A DNA stretch of 31,094 nucleotides from JAIOTH01 sp964639335 (GCA_964639335.1 CAZXCJ010000010.1:1-31094); one strand, 5' to 3'. Shown: positions 1 through 6,903, counted from the first letter of the stretch. Made by a program: numbers and translations. The notes: a model not told the origin generated them from the letters alone.

Positions 1-1592
1 ATAGCTTTAATGCCTTTTAATTCCACCCCCGTTTTGTTTTTATTTAAATCCGTTCTTTCTAAATCACTTTTTTTCTTGGTGGATTGAATATATTTTTCTA
101 CTTCCTTAAAATTTTCAATACTATTTTTCAAATCTTGAACTAATTTATGCTCTGGAGCTAAAACCATATAGGTAGCTCCATATAAAGTATCTGGTCGAGT
201 AGTAAAAACTTTTATTGTCTGTAGGTCTAATAAACTTTTCAAAGCTTCGCTTACATTTTCAAATTCTTGAAAATAATCTTCTTCTTTGGTCTGGTCTGCA
301 CTTTTTCCAGTCACTTGAGAATAGTATAAAGCGCGCATCGGAAAATAAATATCCACTTTGCTTAATTCTTTATCCGTTAAAACATAATCTCTCCTATCTT
401 TTGTTTGCTGATAAGTGCCATCTGGATATAAAATTGTCCAATAATCTTTATAATAAAATTCCTTCCTGCCATTATTCTTGCGAGCAATATTTTTATAAAA
501 ATCTATCATTTTTTGACAAATTTCTGCTTGGGACAATTTACTTTTATCAATATTTTTTAAAGCTGACCTTTTGGGCTCTAAAGAATTTACATCTTCCATG
601 CCTTCCGAAGCTTTAGCGAAGGAAGGACCATTAAAAAATACAGCCGTGTCCATAGAAATAACCGGCACATTATACTTTCCTTTATATGGAATGATTTTTT
701 TGAAAGAATTCTCCCAAGCATCCTGTCCATCTTCATCTACTTCTATATAATCCGGCACTTTTTCTATTTTTAAATCTGGATTAATTCTAGAAAAGAGTTT
801 CTTCAATCTTTTTAATTTTGAATCATTCCCACTTGCAAAATATATTTTTTTGTAATCCTTAATTAAAAATTGAGAATTGGAAATTGGAAATTGAATCAAT
901 GCTCCTTCCGATTTTCCAATCCAATTTTTTTGCATAGTTTTTAAAGCATGAGACCATTCTAATTTACCTAAGTCCTCAATTAATTCATCGGCATATTCAG
1001 TAACTTTAAAAAACCATTGCTCTAAATCTTTTTGCGTCACCTCGTTTTTACAACGCTCACATTTTCCGTCCACTACCTGCTCATTAGCCAAAACTGTTTT
1101 ACAGGACTCACACCAATTTACTGGCGCTTTTTTCTTATAAGCCAAACCGTTTTTATATAAAAGCAAAAAAAACCATTGCGACCATTTATAATAATTTGGA
1201 TCGGAAGTATTTATTTCTCTGTCCCAATCATAAGAAAAGCCAAGGCTTTTGATTTGTTTGGTAAATGTCTTAATATTATCAGCTGTACTTTTTTGAGGAT
1301 GAATTCCAATTTTGATAGCATAATTTTCAGCAGGCAAACCAAAAGCATCCCAGCCCATTGGATGAATTACTTCATAATTATTCATTCTTAAATAGCGGGA
1401 ATAAATATCAGTGGCTGTGTAGCCCTCTGGGTGGCCAACGTGCAAACCAGCCGCCGAAGGATACGGAAACATGTCTAAAATATATTTTTTGTCTTTGTTT
1501 GATTTATTATCGGCTCTAAAAACATGTTCCTCTTTCCATTTTTCCTGCCATTTCTTTTCTATTTTTTGATGATTATAATTTTGTTCCATCAT
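1..1592 (-). CDS. leuS: Leucyl-tRNA synthetase, N-terminal part, with Ham1/ITPase-like insert
   Basis: Charges tRNA-Leu with leucine in the cytoplasm. The gene is open at the left edge, so about 530 N-terminal residues are visible. Reading the minus strand from ATG at 1592 gives the class I HIGH motif as HVGH (residues 51-54) after DMFPYPSAAGL, the GWDAFGLPAENYA block, a four-cysteine zinc knuckle (NWCESC...CERC), and KNWIGKSEG at the start of the CP1 editing domain. The editing-domain motif TTRPDTLYG is at about 464-472. In ordinary LeuRS these two motifs are only about 20 residues apart. Here about 215 residues (about 239-458) lie between them, resembling a Ham1/RdgB NTP pyrophosphatase: FASGNDSKLKRLKKLF, AWENSFKK, VISMDTAVFF and a C-terminal SEALKSLLD. 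I checked the frame codon by codon across the insert and found no break. KMSKS and the C-terminal domains lie outside the window. A second ATG at 1589 is equally possible as the start. No Shine-Dalgarno is seen. Confidence 0.95.
   Translation of the reverse strand, partial: MMEQNYNHQKIEKKWQEKWKEEHVFRADNKSNKDKKYILDMFPYPSAAGLHVGHPEGYTATDIYSRYLRMNNYEVIHPMGWDAFGLPAENYAIKIGIHPQKSTADNIKTFTKQIKSLGFSYDWDREINTSDPNYYKWSQWFFLLLYKNGLAYKKKAPVNWCESCKTVLANEQVVDGKCERCKNEVTQKDLEQWFFKVTEYADELIEDLGKLEWSHALKTMQKNWIGKSEGALIQFPISNSQFLIKDYKKIYFASGNDSKLKRLKKLFSRINPDLKIEKVPDYIEVDEDGQDAWENSFKKIIPYKGKYNVPVISMDTAVFFNGPSFAKASEGMEDVNSLEPKRSALKNIDKSKLSQAEICQKMIDFYKNIARKNNGRKEFYYKDYWTILYPDGTYQQTKDRRDYVLTDKELSKVDIYFPMRALYYSQVTGKSADQTKEEDYFQEFENVSEALKSLLDLQTIKVFTTRPDTLYGATYMVLAPEHKLVQDLKNSIENFKEVEKYIQSTKKKSDLERTDLNKNKTGVELKGIKA
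601..626. repeat. Palindromic repeat inside leuS
   Basis: CCTTCC and GGAAGG arms flank a GAAGCT-TT-AGCGAA core, giving a near-perfect 26-bp palindrome. It is in frame in leuS and encodes PSFAKASEG (residues 323-331) within the Ham1-like insert. The core matches the intergenic palindromes at 4969-4997, 6488-6520 and 9021-9064, so it looks like one copy of a dispersed element that the protein tolerates. Confidence 0.75.
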
Positions 1593-1919
1593 AATATACT
1601 AATAATTATGCTTAATTTACAATTAACAGTTAAAGGTTAAATTAAAATTGGTAATTGAAAAATTAATTATTTACCCCTCACCTCTTTTGCAAATTAATAT
1701 CAAAAAATTATTTTAAAAAGATTATATAATAAAATTAAAATATTAAATTTTCAAATCAAAGGGTGGATGGGTTTAATTCAAATTGAAAATTGATTATTGC
1801 GAATTTAAATAATATACTAAAATTCTACCATTTTTTCAATCTAATGCAATAAAAACTTTTACCCCCTCCCGCTTCCCCTTTCCCTTTTACTCACCCATGT
1901 CCTTTACTAAAAATCTTAA
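1593..1919. other. Divergent intergenic region
   Basis: This is 327 bp of AT-rich sequence between the divergent leuS and M23 peptidase genes, with no credible ORF. It should hold the promoters of both. A TATAAT-like string lies near 1724-1730 in the direction of the peptidase, but no convincing -35 partner is visible. A pyrimidine-rich tract (1861-1890) sits just before the peptidase. No strong hairpin is seen. Confidence 0.5.
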
Positions 1920-3308
1920 ATGTCTTATGATAATAATTACTATTTAAAGCTAAATAATAACCCCAAATCTATATCAGTAAAAATTACTAGATATTTACTC
2001 CTCTCTATAATATACACCATTAAGGCAATTGAAATAATTGCAACTTATCTTTGGAAAATTTTTATCTTTATTTTAAAAATTATTTTTTGGCTTCCTGGCA
2101 AAATACTAAAATCAATAGTATTAAAAATATATCATCTGTTTTTAAAAATAAAAAGAAAGGATCAAAAAAAAGAAAAAAATATATTACCACAATATAAAAC
2201 TAAAATAAGTAAAATTTTACCTATTGTCTTATTAATCTTAATCGGAATTTTAACTATTGCTAATAATATTTTTGCTAAACCGCCAGAACCAGAGGAATTT
2301 GGTAAAAAGGCCATTATATCCAAATTAATAACTTACGAAAATAAAGAATTTCTCAATAATGATGAAATTATAGAGGAAGCTGGGCCAGCTATAATTCCTC
2401 AAAAAACATTAGAAGAAAAAAAAGTTGCTTTAGAGGCCCCTCTTCCTCAGGCACAAGTAAATTTACCAACCCCTACTTCTACTATTGCAATGACCACTAA
2501 TGAAGAAACTGCTTTAATGGCCACGGCTCTATCAGAAGAAGCCCTAAAAGAAGGACCTCGCAGTAAAATTATAGAATATGCAGTAGAAGAAGGAGACACT
2601 ATCAGCGGTATAGCTGAAAAATTTCAAATCAGTGTAGCCAGTATATTGTGGTCTAATGATTTAACTTATTATAGTGTTATCCGTCCTGGAAAAATTTTAA
2701 AAATTTTACCTACGACTGGCTTAATTCATACTATAAAAAAAGGTGATACTATTTCATCTATAGCTAAAAAATATAAAGCCGATGAAGACAAAATATTAGA
2801 AACCAATAAATTAACTTCTGCTAATCAAATATCTATTGGCCAAGATTTAATAATTCCAGACGGTATTAAACCAGCCGCTGTTATAACCACTTATACCACC
2901 CCAACCACCATTTTTACTCCGCCAAAATCATCCATTTCTGACTCTACTACTAAATTATTGTGGCCCACAACAGCTAAAAAAATTACTCAGTATTATTGGT
3001 GGCGACATCCTGCTGTAGATATTGGCGGAAAAACCGGAACTCCTATTTATTCTGCTGAATCTGGAACTGTTGAAGTGGCTGGCTGGAGCAATGGTGGATA
3101 TGGCTATTATATTATTATCAATCATGGTAATGGCATTAAGACGCTTTATGCCCATGCTTCTAAATTATATGTTAAAAAAGGTGAAAATGTTTCTCGCGGA
3201 CAAGTAATTATGGCTATGGGTACTACTGGCTGGTCAACTGGCCCTCATTTACATTTTGAAGTCAGGGTTAATGGTTATAAAAGAAATCCTTTAAGCTATA
3301 TTAGGTAG
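1920..3308 (+). CDS. Membrane-anchored LysM-M23 family metallopeptidase
   Basis: Probable peptidoglycan endopeptidase at the cell surface. The 462-residue protein has a hydrophobic segment at about 27-65, a basic stretch, and a second transmembrane segment at about 97-116. A Pro/Ala/Thr-rich linker follows. Two LysM domains come next (about 220-265 and 268-312, with EGDTISGIAEKF and KGDTISSIAKKY signatures). The C-terminal lysostaphin-type M23 domain has the zinc motifs H363xxxD367 (HPAVDIGG) and H443-L-H445 (GPHLHFE), plus a LYAH segment. All catalytic zinc ligands appear intact, so an active enzyme is likely. No Shine-Dalgarno precedes the ATG. An earlier ATG at 1897 is in another frame. 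The gene stands alone, with a hairpin terminator immediately after it. Confidence 0.93.
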   Translation: MSYDNNYYLKLNNNPKSISVKITRYLLLSIIYTIKAIEIIATYLWKIFIFILKIIFWLPGKILKSIVLKIYHLFLKIKRKDQKKEKNILPQYKTKISKILPIVLLILIGILTIANNIFAKPPEPEEFGKKAIISKLITYENKEFLNNDEIIEEAGPAIIPQKTLEEKKVALEAPLPQAQVNLPTPTSTIAMTTNEETALMATALSEEALKEGPRSKIIEYAVEEGDTISGIAEKFQISVASILWSNDLTYYSVIRPGKILKILPTTGLIHTIKKGDTISSIAKKYKADEDKILETNKLTSANQISIGQDLIIPDGIKPAAVITTYTTPTTIFTPPKSSISDSTTKLLWPTTAKKITQYYWWRHPAVDIGGKTGTPIYSAESGTVEVAGWSNGGYGYYIIINHGNGIKTLYAHASKLYVKKGENVSRGQVIMAMGTTGWSTGPHLHFEVRVNGYKRNPLSYIR

Positions 3309-3330
3309 AAAATCAAGAAATCAAAAAATC

Positions 3331-3360
3331 AAAAAGACGCTTTTTAAAACGTCTTTTTAT
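3331..3360. terminator. Rho-independent terminator after the M23 gene
   Basis: The stem AAAAAGACG / CGTCTTTTT encloses a 10-base loop and is flanked by A- and T-runs. It lies 22 bp after the M23 stop and just after the converging gene at 3387-3767, so it could serve both strands. Confidence 0.8.
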
Positions 3361-3386
3361 ATTTAAAAAATATTATTTTTATTATC

Positions 3387-3767
3387 TTAACCTTTTTCCC
3401 CTGAATCAAGATAAAAATCTTTTATTTCACTATCGCCTTTTTCTGTATCTGGGCCTTCATTAACAAAAAATTTTATAGCTTCATCTAAACTTTCATAAGT
3501 TTGTCTTCTGCCATCAGCCAATTCAAAAATAATAGTATCGCCAGCTTTAAAATTTTTAAGTTTCTCATACATTTCATATTTCTTTAATTCTGTCTCCTTT
3601 AATTTAACCTCTGGTGAAATATCTGGTGCTTCTTCTGGAAATTCAAATTTTTCTTCTAGTTCGTCTGGGGTTTTTATTTTTGCTCCCTCTGGATTTTCCA
3701 CTTTTGACCCTTCTGGGTCTTCTACTTTATTTCCTGCGGGAGTTTCAAATTCTTTTTCAAAATCCAT
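3387..3767 (-). CDS. Hypothetical acidic protein with N-terminal short repeats
   Basis: I do not recognise this 126-residue protein. Residues 8-38 contain about three imperfect repeats of roughly 10 residues (ETPAGNKVE, DPEGSKVE, NPEGAKIKTPDE), followed by a Glu/Pro-rich acidic stretch. A more globular C-terminal half reads GDTIIFELADGRRQTYESLDEAIKFF, which looks like a small alpha/beta domain. There is no signal peptide or membrane segment, so it is probably cytoplasmic. It converges on the M23 gene and shares the terminator at 3331-3360. The repetitive acidic N-terminus is probably unstructured. It could also be a lineage-specific protein or a rapidly evolving linker protein. Confidence 0.65.
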   Translation of the reverse strand: MDFEKEFETPAGNKVEDPEGSKVENPEGAKIKTPDELEEKFEFPEEAPDISPEVKLKETELKKYEMYEKLKNFKAGDTIIFELADGRRQTYESLDEAIKFFVNEGPDTEKGDSEIKDFYLDSGEKG

Positions 3768-3883
3768 ATTTTTAATTTTAATGATAAATACATTTTTATC
3801 TTACTATAAATTAATTTAAAAACAAGTTTTAGGTATTGATTTTTACTCCAAAAAATAGTATTCTTATTTTTACTAAGCGCCGT

Positions 3884-3933
3884 CCTGCCTGCCGGCAGGC
3901 AGGTAGCTTCCTCCTTCGCTACGCTACGGAGGA
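3884..3933. repeat. Pair of GC-rich palindromic repeats
   Basis: A perfect 20-bp palindrome at 3884-3903 (CCTGCCTGCC and its complement) is followed by a second one at 3909-3933 (TCCTCC / GGAGGA arms around TTCGCTACGCTAC). Both are far richer in GC than the surroundings and share wording with the dispersed elements elsewhere in the window. Neither is followed by a T-run, so they are not simple terminators. Confidence 0.75.
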
Positions 3934-4029
3934 TCTCCGCTTCGCTTCGACAGTTGGTTCCCAACTTCGCACATAGTAATTAGATTTTAAATAAGTTATT
4001 TGATAACATAGAGTTAATATAAAAAATAT

Positions 4030-4105
4030 GCGCCGTTAGCTCAGTTGGTAGAGCAGCTGCCTCTTAAGCAGACGGTCGCAGGTTCGAATCCTGCACGGCG
4101 TACCA
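4030..4105 (+). tRNA. tRNA-Lys (anticodon CTT)
   Basis: A full cloverleaf can be folded by eye. The acceptor GCGCCGT pairs with ACGGCGT (one G-T pair at the end). The D-arm is GCTC/GAGC. The anticodon loop CTCTTAA gives CTT at positions 34-36. The T-arm contains GGTTCGAATCC. The 3' CCA is encoded at 4103-4105. The GGTCGCAGG variable/T-arm wording is typical of bacterial tRNA-Lys. It is followed directly by a chain of hairpins and a terminator at 4211-4234. Confidence 0.95.
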
Positions 4106-4203
4106 TCCTTCGCCAAGTCAGACTTGGCTTCGGATGGCACGGCCATCCGTGATTCCCGAAAGGGAATAGAAGGATAGTCCTTCGAAGCCTTGGCGTAAAA
4201 GGA
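4103..4203. repeat. Chain of hairpins abutting the tRNA-Lys 3' end
   Basis: Four inverted repeats lie end to end. 4103-4137 starts at the tRNA CCA and has CCATCC/GGATGG outer and GCCAAGTC/GACTTGGC inner stems. 4132-4148 is GGATGGC-ACG-GCCATCC and shares an arm with the first. 4153-4166 is TTCCCGAAAGGGAA. 4178-4203 has TCCTT/AAGGA arms with a CGAAGCC core. They are probably stacked copies of the dispersed palindromic elements. They would be transcribed as part of the pre-tRNA trailer. Confidence 0.65.
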
Positions 4204-4210
4204 CACGAGT

Positions 4211-4234
4211 ATCTCGATTTTATCGAGATTTTTT
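4211..4234 (+). terminator. Terminator after tRNA-Lys
   Basis: A perfect 8-bp stem ATCTCGAT / ATCGAGAT with a 3-base loop is followed by a T-run. It is a canonical intrinsic terminator for the tRNA-Lys transcript. Confidence 0.85.
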
Positions 4235-4275
4235 AAATTAAAAATCAAGATAAAAAATAACAATTATCCTATTTA

Positions 4276-4304
4276 AAAACCCCGCGAATAAACAACGGGG
4301 TTTT
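4276..4304. terminator. Bidirectional terminator
   Basis: The stem AAAACCCCG / CGGGGTTTT has an 11-base loop. It lies 13 bp beyond the stop of the minus-strand gene at 4317-4805, whose terminator it most likely is. The flanking A and T runs would let it work in both directions. Confidence 0.8.
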
Positions 4305-4316
4305 ATAAAAGATTTT

Positions 4317-4805
4317 TTAAGCAGCCTCCCGATCAATGAAAGCCACCTTTGTTCTTGTTCGAGGAATAAAAAATTCCTCTTCCCCCTGAACATCATGCTC
4401 AGGATCGCAAGACCAAAATTTAATTCCAAATTCTGCATCAATCCTATTTGTATTTGATATTTTTTCAATATCTAAATACAAATAAGAGATCTCTGATTCT
4501 ATTATCTGATCAAAAATTCGATCTTTCTTTTTCATTTTCTTTTCCATAACCTTAATATCTGCAACTACATAGAAACCAAGATCTGCTTCAGTAATGTTAT
4601 AAAAAAAACGAAATAGAATTTCTTTGCGATCAACAACAAAACCATTTTTCCAATGAGCTTCAATTTTACGTTTTTTATTTTCCGGAACAAAAAACATATA
4701 CTTACCGTTCTTGGGAACCCTAATTAATACATTTCGAAAAATTTTTAATGTCTTTCTCGAAATTCTTTTGCTCAGAGTTCTGCCATTGCGTCCTTGCTTT
4801 GCCAT
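4317..4805 (-). CDS. Hypothetical basic protein
   Basis: I do not recognise this 162-residue protein. It begins with a strongly basic segment (MAKQGRNGRTLSKRISRKTLKIFRN), continues with hydrophobic beta-like stretches (KYMFFVPENKK, EILFRFFYNITEADLGFYVVAD), a lysine cluster (MEKKMKKKDR) and an acidic C-terminal half. There is no signal peptide or clear membrane helix. The start is well supported by a strong Shine-Dalgarno (TAGGAGG, about 7 bases before ATG), which few genes in this window have, so it is probably expressed. It has its own terminator at 4276-4304. The basic N-terminus hints at nucleic acid binding, but nothing more specific can be said. Confidence 0.75.
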   Translation of the reverse strand: MAKQGRNGRTLSKRISRKTLKIFRNVLIRVPKNGKYMFFVPENKKRKIEAHWKNGFVVDRKEILFRFFYNITEADLGFYVVADIKVMEKKMKKKDRIFDQIIESEISYLYLDIEKISNTNRIDAEFGIKFWSCDPEHDVQGEEEFFIPRTRTKVAFIDREAA

Positions 4806-4883
4806 TATATCCTCCTAGATACAATTATTTTTTTATTTTTTTAGAAATCTTAATAGATTAGCATAAATTTAAAATTGTGTCAA

Positions 4884-4915
4884 CCGACCCCGGGGGTCGG
4901 GCACCCCGGGGGTGG
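4884..4915. repeat. CCCGGG-centred palindromes
   Basis: CCGACCC-CGG-GGGTCGG (4884-4900) forms a 7-bp stem. It is followed by a related CACCCC/GGGGTG hairpin. This is a GC-rich island in an AT-rich intergenic region and carries no T-run. Confidence 0.6.
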
Positions 4916-4926
4916 CTAAAAAAATC

Positions 4927-4950
4927 AAAAAAACCCGGCTTTATGCCGAG
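4927..4950 (-). terminator. Terminator for the DMT/SMR-like gene
   Basis: On the minus strand CTCGGC-ATAAA-GCCGGG (6 bp, one T-G pair) is followed by seven T. It lies about 75 bp beyond the stop of the 5023-5343 gene. Confidence 0.65.
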
Positions 4951-4968
4951 CCCATCCTTACTCCCCTG

Positions 4969-4997
4969 TCCGCCGAAGCTCACAGAGCGTAGGCGGA
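4969..4997. repeat. Palindromic repeat TCCGCC/GGCGGA
   Basis: The arms TCCGCC and GGCGGA surround GAAGCT-CACAG-AGCGTA. This is the same core as the palindrome inside leuS at 601-626, but with different outer arms. Confidence 0.7.
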
Positions 4998-5022
4998 TTG
5001 CTTCTTACTCCTTGCTCCTTAT

Positions 5023-5343
5023 TTACTTCCAATTTAACAAAACTAAACCCATTCCAATAATAATTGCTCCTACAATTTGAATACTAGTAATGCTTTCTTT
5101 AAAAATTAAAAATCCAGCCAAGGTACCACTAATGGCCGATAATCCTATCCAGAGCCAATTCATAATTACTAAATTCTGAAATTTTAGAGTAAAAGCAAAA
5201 AATATAGCGGCCAGACCCAAACTTAAAAATGCTCCCAGCAAATAAAAAACATTTCTATGCAAAAACCACAACTTACCCAAAATCATTGCCAGGGCATCTA
5301 ATAATCCAATTAATAAAACATATAAAACATAAGTCCAGTGCAT
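5023..5343 (-). CDS. Small 4-TM DMT/SMR-like membrane protein
   Basis: This 106-residue protein has four predicted membrane helices (about 4-20, 30-50, 58-76 and 86-104), the size and layout of a half-length drug/metabolite transporter such as the small multidrug resistance proteins. The third helix WLWIGLSAISGTLAGFLIF and the ending IVGAIIIGMGLVLLNWK fit the SMR/EamA consensus (..G..LIIAGVVLLN). The conserved Glu of helix 1 in true SMR pumps is replaced here (LLIGLLDALAMILGKLW has Asp15 nearby), so the substrate cannot be assigned. Such half units act as dimers. The gene follows the SDR gene on the same strand but is separated from it by about 240 bp of repeats. Confidence 0.75.
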   Translation of the reverse strand: MHWTYVLYVLLIGLLDALAMILGKLWFLHRNVFYLLGAFLSLGLAAIFFAFTLKFQNLVIMNWLWIGLSAISGTLAGFLIFKESITSIQIVGAIIIGMGLVLLNWK

Positions 5344-5586
5344 AAGTTAGTTAAAAGTTAAAAAATTAAAATTAAAAATAAAATTCAAAATTGAAAATTT
5401 CGTTGAGCTGAGCTCAATGAGTGGTACTGTATTCTTAAAATAGTTCGAACACATTTCGCCGCCTGCGGCGGCGAGGAAGCCCCCAAAAATTCGGAGCGGC
5501 TTCGCCGCGATCTTTGACAATTTCAAGTTTTTCTTTAGTGGCAAATTCTTTAAATTCTCTTTATAAAAAAGAACTGAGCAAAAAAT
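5344..5586. repeat. Repeat-rich intergenic stretch with three palindromes
   Basis: Contains TTGAGCT-G-AGCTCAA (5403-5417), CGCCGCC-TGC-GGCGGCG (5457-5473) and GCGGC-TTC-GCCGC (5496-5508). The first 55 bp are low-complexity runs of AAATT/AAAATT words. A 65-codon minus-strand frame crosses the palindromes, but it has no family signature and a low-complexity tail, so I do not call a gene. Confidence 0.6.
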
Positions 5587-6348
5587 TTAGGTCGCCAGCC
5601 ATCCACCGTCAATAATCACTACTGCTCCAGTCATATAACTTGAAGAATCTGAAGCAAGAAAAACAACCAATTCTGAAACTTCTTCTGGCCGGCCAACTCT
5701 TTTAAGAGGCACCCGTTGAAGCATCGCTTTTAGCATCTTAGGATCTGATTTAACTACATCGATCATCGGAGTTTCTATCATCCCAGGAGCAATGGCGTTA
5801 ACGCGAATATTAAAAGGCGCCAATTCCACAGCCAAAGCTTCAGTCATTGCAGCTATACCCCCCTTAGAAGCACAATAATGAGCAATATTCGACATACCAA
5901 TTCCTTGCTGGCCCATAGCCACAGAAGCAATATTTACTATTACTCCTCCTTTTCGTTTTTCCATAACTTTTGCCGCGGCTTGGGCGCATAAAAATTCTCC
6001 TTTAAGATTAATGTCAATTGTTCTGTCCCAGTCTTCTTCTGATAATTCCAAAAATGGCTTGAATTGGGCTATTCCAGCATTGTTTATTAAAATATCAAGC
6101 TGCCCGAATTTTTTAACGATTTCAGCTACAACTGAATCAACCTCTGATTTGTCTGAGACATCCAGCTTAAAAGCAATCGCCTTACCACCAGAGCTTTTAA
6201 TTTCATCAACAACTTTTTGGCAGTCATCTTGATTAATATCAGTAACAGCAACTTTTGCTCCTTGCTTAGCTAAAGCAATAGCGTGAGATTTCCCCATGCC
6301 CCGCCTTGCGCCGGTTATTAGCGCCACTTTGTTTTTAAGGTTTTGCAT
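5587..6348 (-). CDS. SDR family NAD(P)-dependent oxidoreductase
   Basis: Classical short-chain dehydrogenase/reductase of 253 residues, the usual length. The cofactor-binding TGARRGMGKSHA (TGxxxGxG) is at about 13-24. An aspartate follows the second strand (VTDINQDD), which favours NAD over NADP. NNAG is at about 88-91. The catalytic Ser lies in NIASVAMG, and the Tyr and Lys in YCASKGG. The PG motif is VNAIAPGMIETPM, and the C-terminus is TGAVVIIDGGWLAT. It most resembles FabG-like or glucose-1-dehydrogenase-like enzymes. The substrate cannot be told from sequence. No Shine-Dalgarno precedes the ATG. A lone FabG-like SDR without other fatty-acid genes is plausible in a reduced genome. Confidence 0.92.
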   Translation of the reverse strand: MQNLKNKVALITGARRGMGKSHAIALAKQGAKVAVTDINQDDCQKVVDEIKSSGGKAIAFKLDVSDKSEVDSVVAEIVKKFGQLDILINNAGIAQFKPFLELSEEDWDRTIDINLKGEFLCAQAAAKVMEKRKGGVIVNIASVAMGQQGIGMSNIAHYCASKGGIAAMTEALAVELAPFNIRVNAIAPGMIETPMIDVVKSDPKMLKAMLQRVPLKRVGRPEEVSELVVFLASDSSSYMTGAVVIIDGGWLAT

Positions 6349-6487
6349 AATTTTAGCTTTTTAAATTTTAAGTTATAGAATAATTTCTCCCGACCTAAGA
6401 GAAATTTAATGAAAAATTTTTCTTTTACTTTGAATTAAATTCAAAACAAAACCGCCAATTGATTTTTTCGCCCAAAATCCCCTACAA

Positions 6488-6520
6488 TTTGGTCGCCGAG
6501 CGAAGCGAGGCGACACCAAA
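6488..6520. repeat. Palindromic repeat GTCGCC/GGCGAC
   Basis: The arms GTCGCC (6492-6497) and GGCGAC (6509-6514) surround GAGCGAAGCGA, with outer TTTGGT / ACCAAA pairing. It is a member of the GAAGC/GCGA-core element family and lies just downstream of tRNA-Arg. Confidence 0.7.
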
Positions 6521-6539
6521 ACGCTTGCAAAATTCTTAC

Positions 6540-6616
6540 TGGTGCACCCGGTAGGACTCGAACCTACAACCTCTTGGTCCGAAGCCAAGCACTCTATCCA
6601 GTTGAGCTACGGGTGC
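6540..6616 (-). tRNA. tRNA-Arg (anticodon TCG)
   Basis: On the minus strand the acceptor GCACCCG pairs with CGGGTGC and is followed by A and an encoded CCA (6540-6542). The D-arm is GCTC...GAGT. The anticodon stem CTTGG/CCAAG encloses CTTCGGA, giving TCG at 34-36. The T-arm is GTAGG-TTCGAGT-CCTAC. The first 23 bases overlap the 3' end of the GIY-YIG frame upstream. Confidence 0.95.
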
Positions 6617-6881
6617 ATGTTGAATAATTATTCTTTTTTAAAATATCTCTAATTTGCTGACGAAGCAATCTTCTTCCTTTAGTAGTTTTAAAAAACTTTT
6701 CTCTTCTCAGGACATCACTCTTCAAAAAATATACTTCATAATGTATTAATTTTAAAGGACGTTTATTTCTTGTTGATTTAACCTTACCTCGTTTATGATC
6801 TTTAATTCTGTTCGTTAAATTAGATATAAATCCTTTGTATAAATTATTATCTGAAAGCAATAATATATAAACATAATACAT
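6594..6881 (-). CDS. GIY-YIG endonuclease domain protein (copy 1)
   Basis: A 95-residue single-domain GIY-YIG protein of the YhbQ/UvrC-N type. MYYVYILLLSDNNLYKGF corresponds to the GIY and YIG strands, but the second motif reads YKGF instead of the usual Y-(I/T)-G-(F/Y). Then come SNLTNRIKDHKRGKVKSTRNKRPLKLIHYEVY with the catalytic-region Arg and a downstream Glu, and RREKFFKTTKGRRLLRQQI. The last nine codons and the stop lie inside tRNA-Arg, so the C-terminal STCTRSSTG is encoded by tRNA sequence. That suggests the gene was placed against the tRNA. The family contains homing-like and repair nucleases. Whether it is active is uncertain given the altered motif. A scaffold gap begins 22 bp upstream. 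Confidence 0.85.
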   Translation of the reverse strand: MYYVYILLLSDNNLYKGFISNLTNRIKDHKRGKVKSTRNKRPLKLIHYEVYFLKSDVLRREKFFKTTKGRRLLRQQIRDILKKNNYSTCTRSSTG

Positions 6882-6903
6882 AAATTTTTATTTTAATCAC
6901 TCT

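Noticed and set aside
215..616. Plus-strand 133-codon frame opposite leuS
   Set aside because: The other strand carries an unbroken LeuRS frame with family motifs, so this frame is a shadow of it.
3722..3964. 80-codon minus-strand frame containing ATCLPAGR
   Set aside because: It reads through two palindromic repeats and overlaps the start of the better gene at 3387-3767. It has no family signature and no ribosome site.
4036..4263. Minus-strand frame over tRNA-Lys
   Set aside because: It is antisense to a clear tRNA and the hairpin chain. The C-terminal CRIRTCDRLLKRQLLYQLS is the familiar antisense reading of tRNA sequence.
5347..5544. 65-codon minus-strand frame between the DMT-like and SDR genes
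   Set aside because: It crosses three palindromes and low-complexity sequence, and no domain is recognisable.
6406..6588. Minus-strand frame beginning MASDQEVVGSSPTGCTS
   Set aside because: It is a translation of tRNA-Arg and the palindrome after it, a common false gene at tRNAs.
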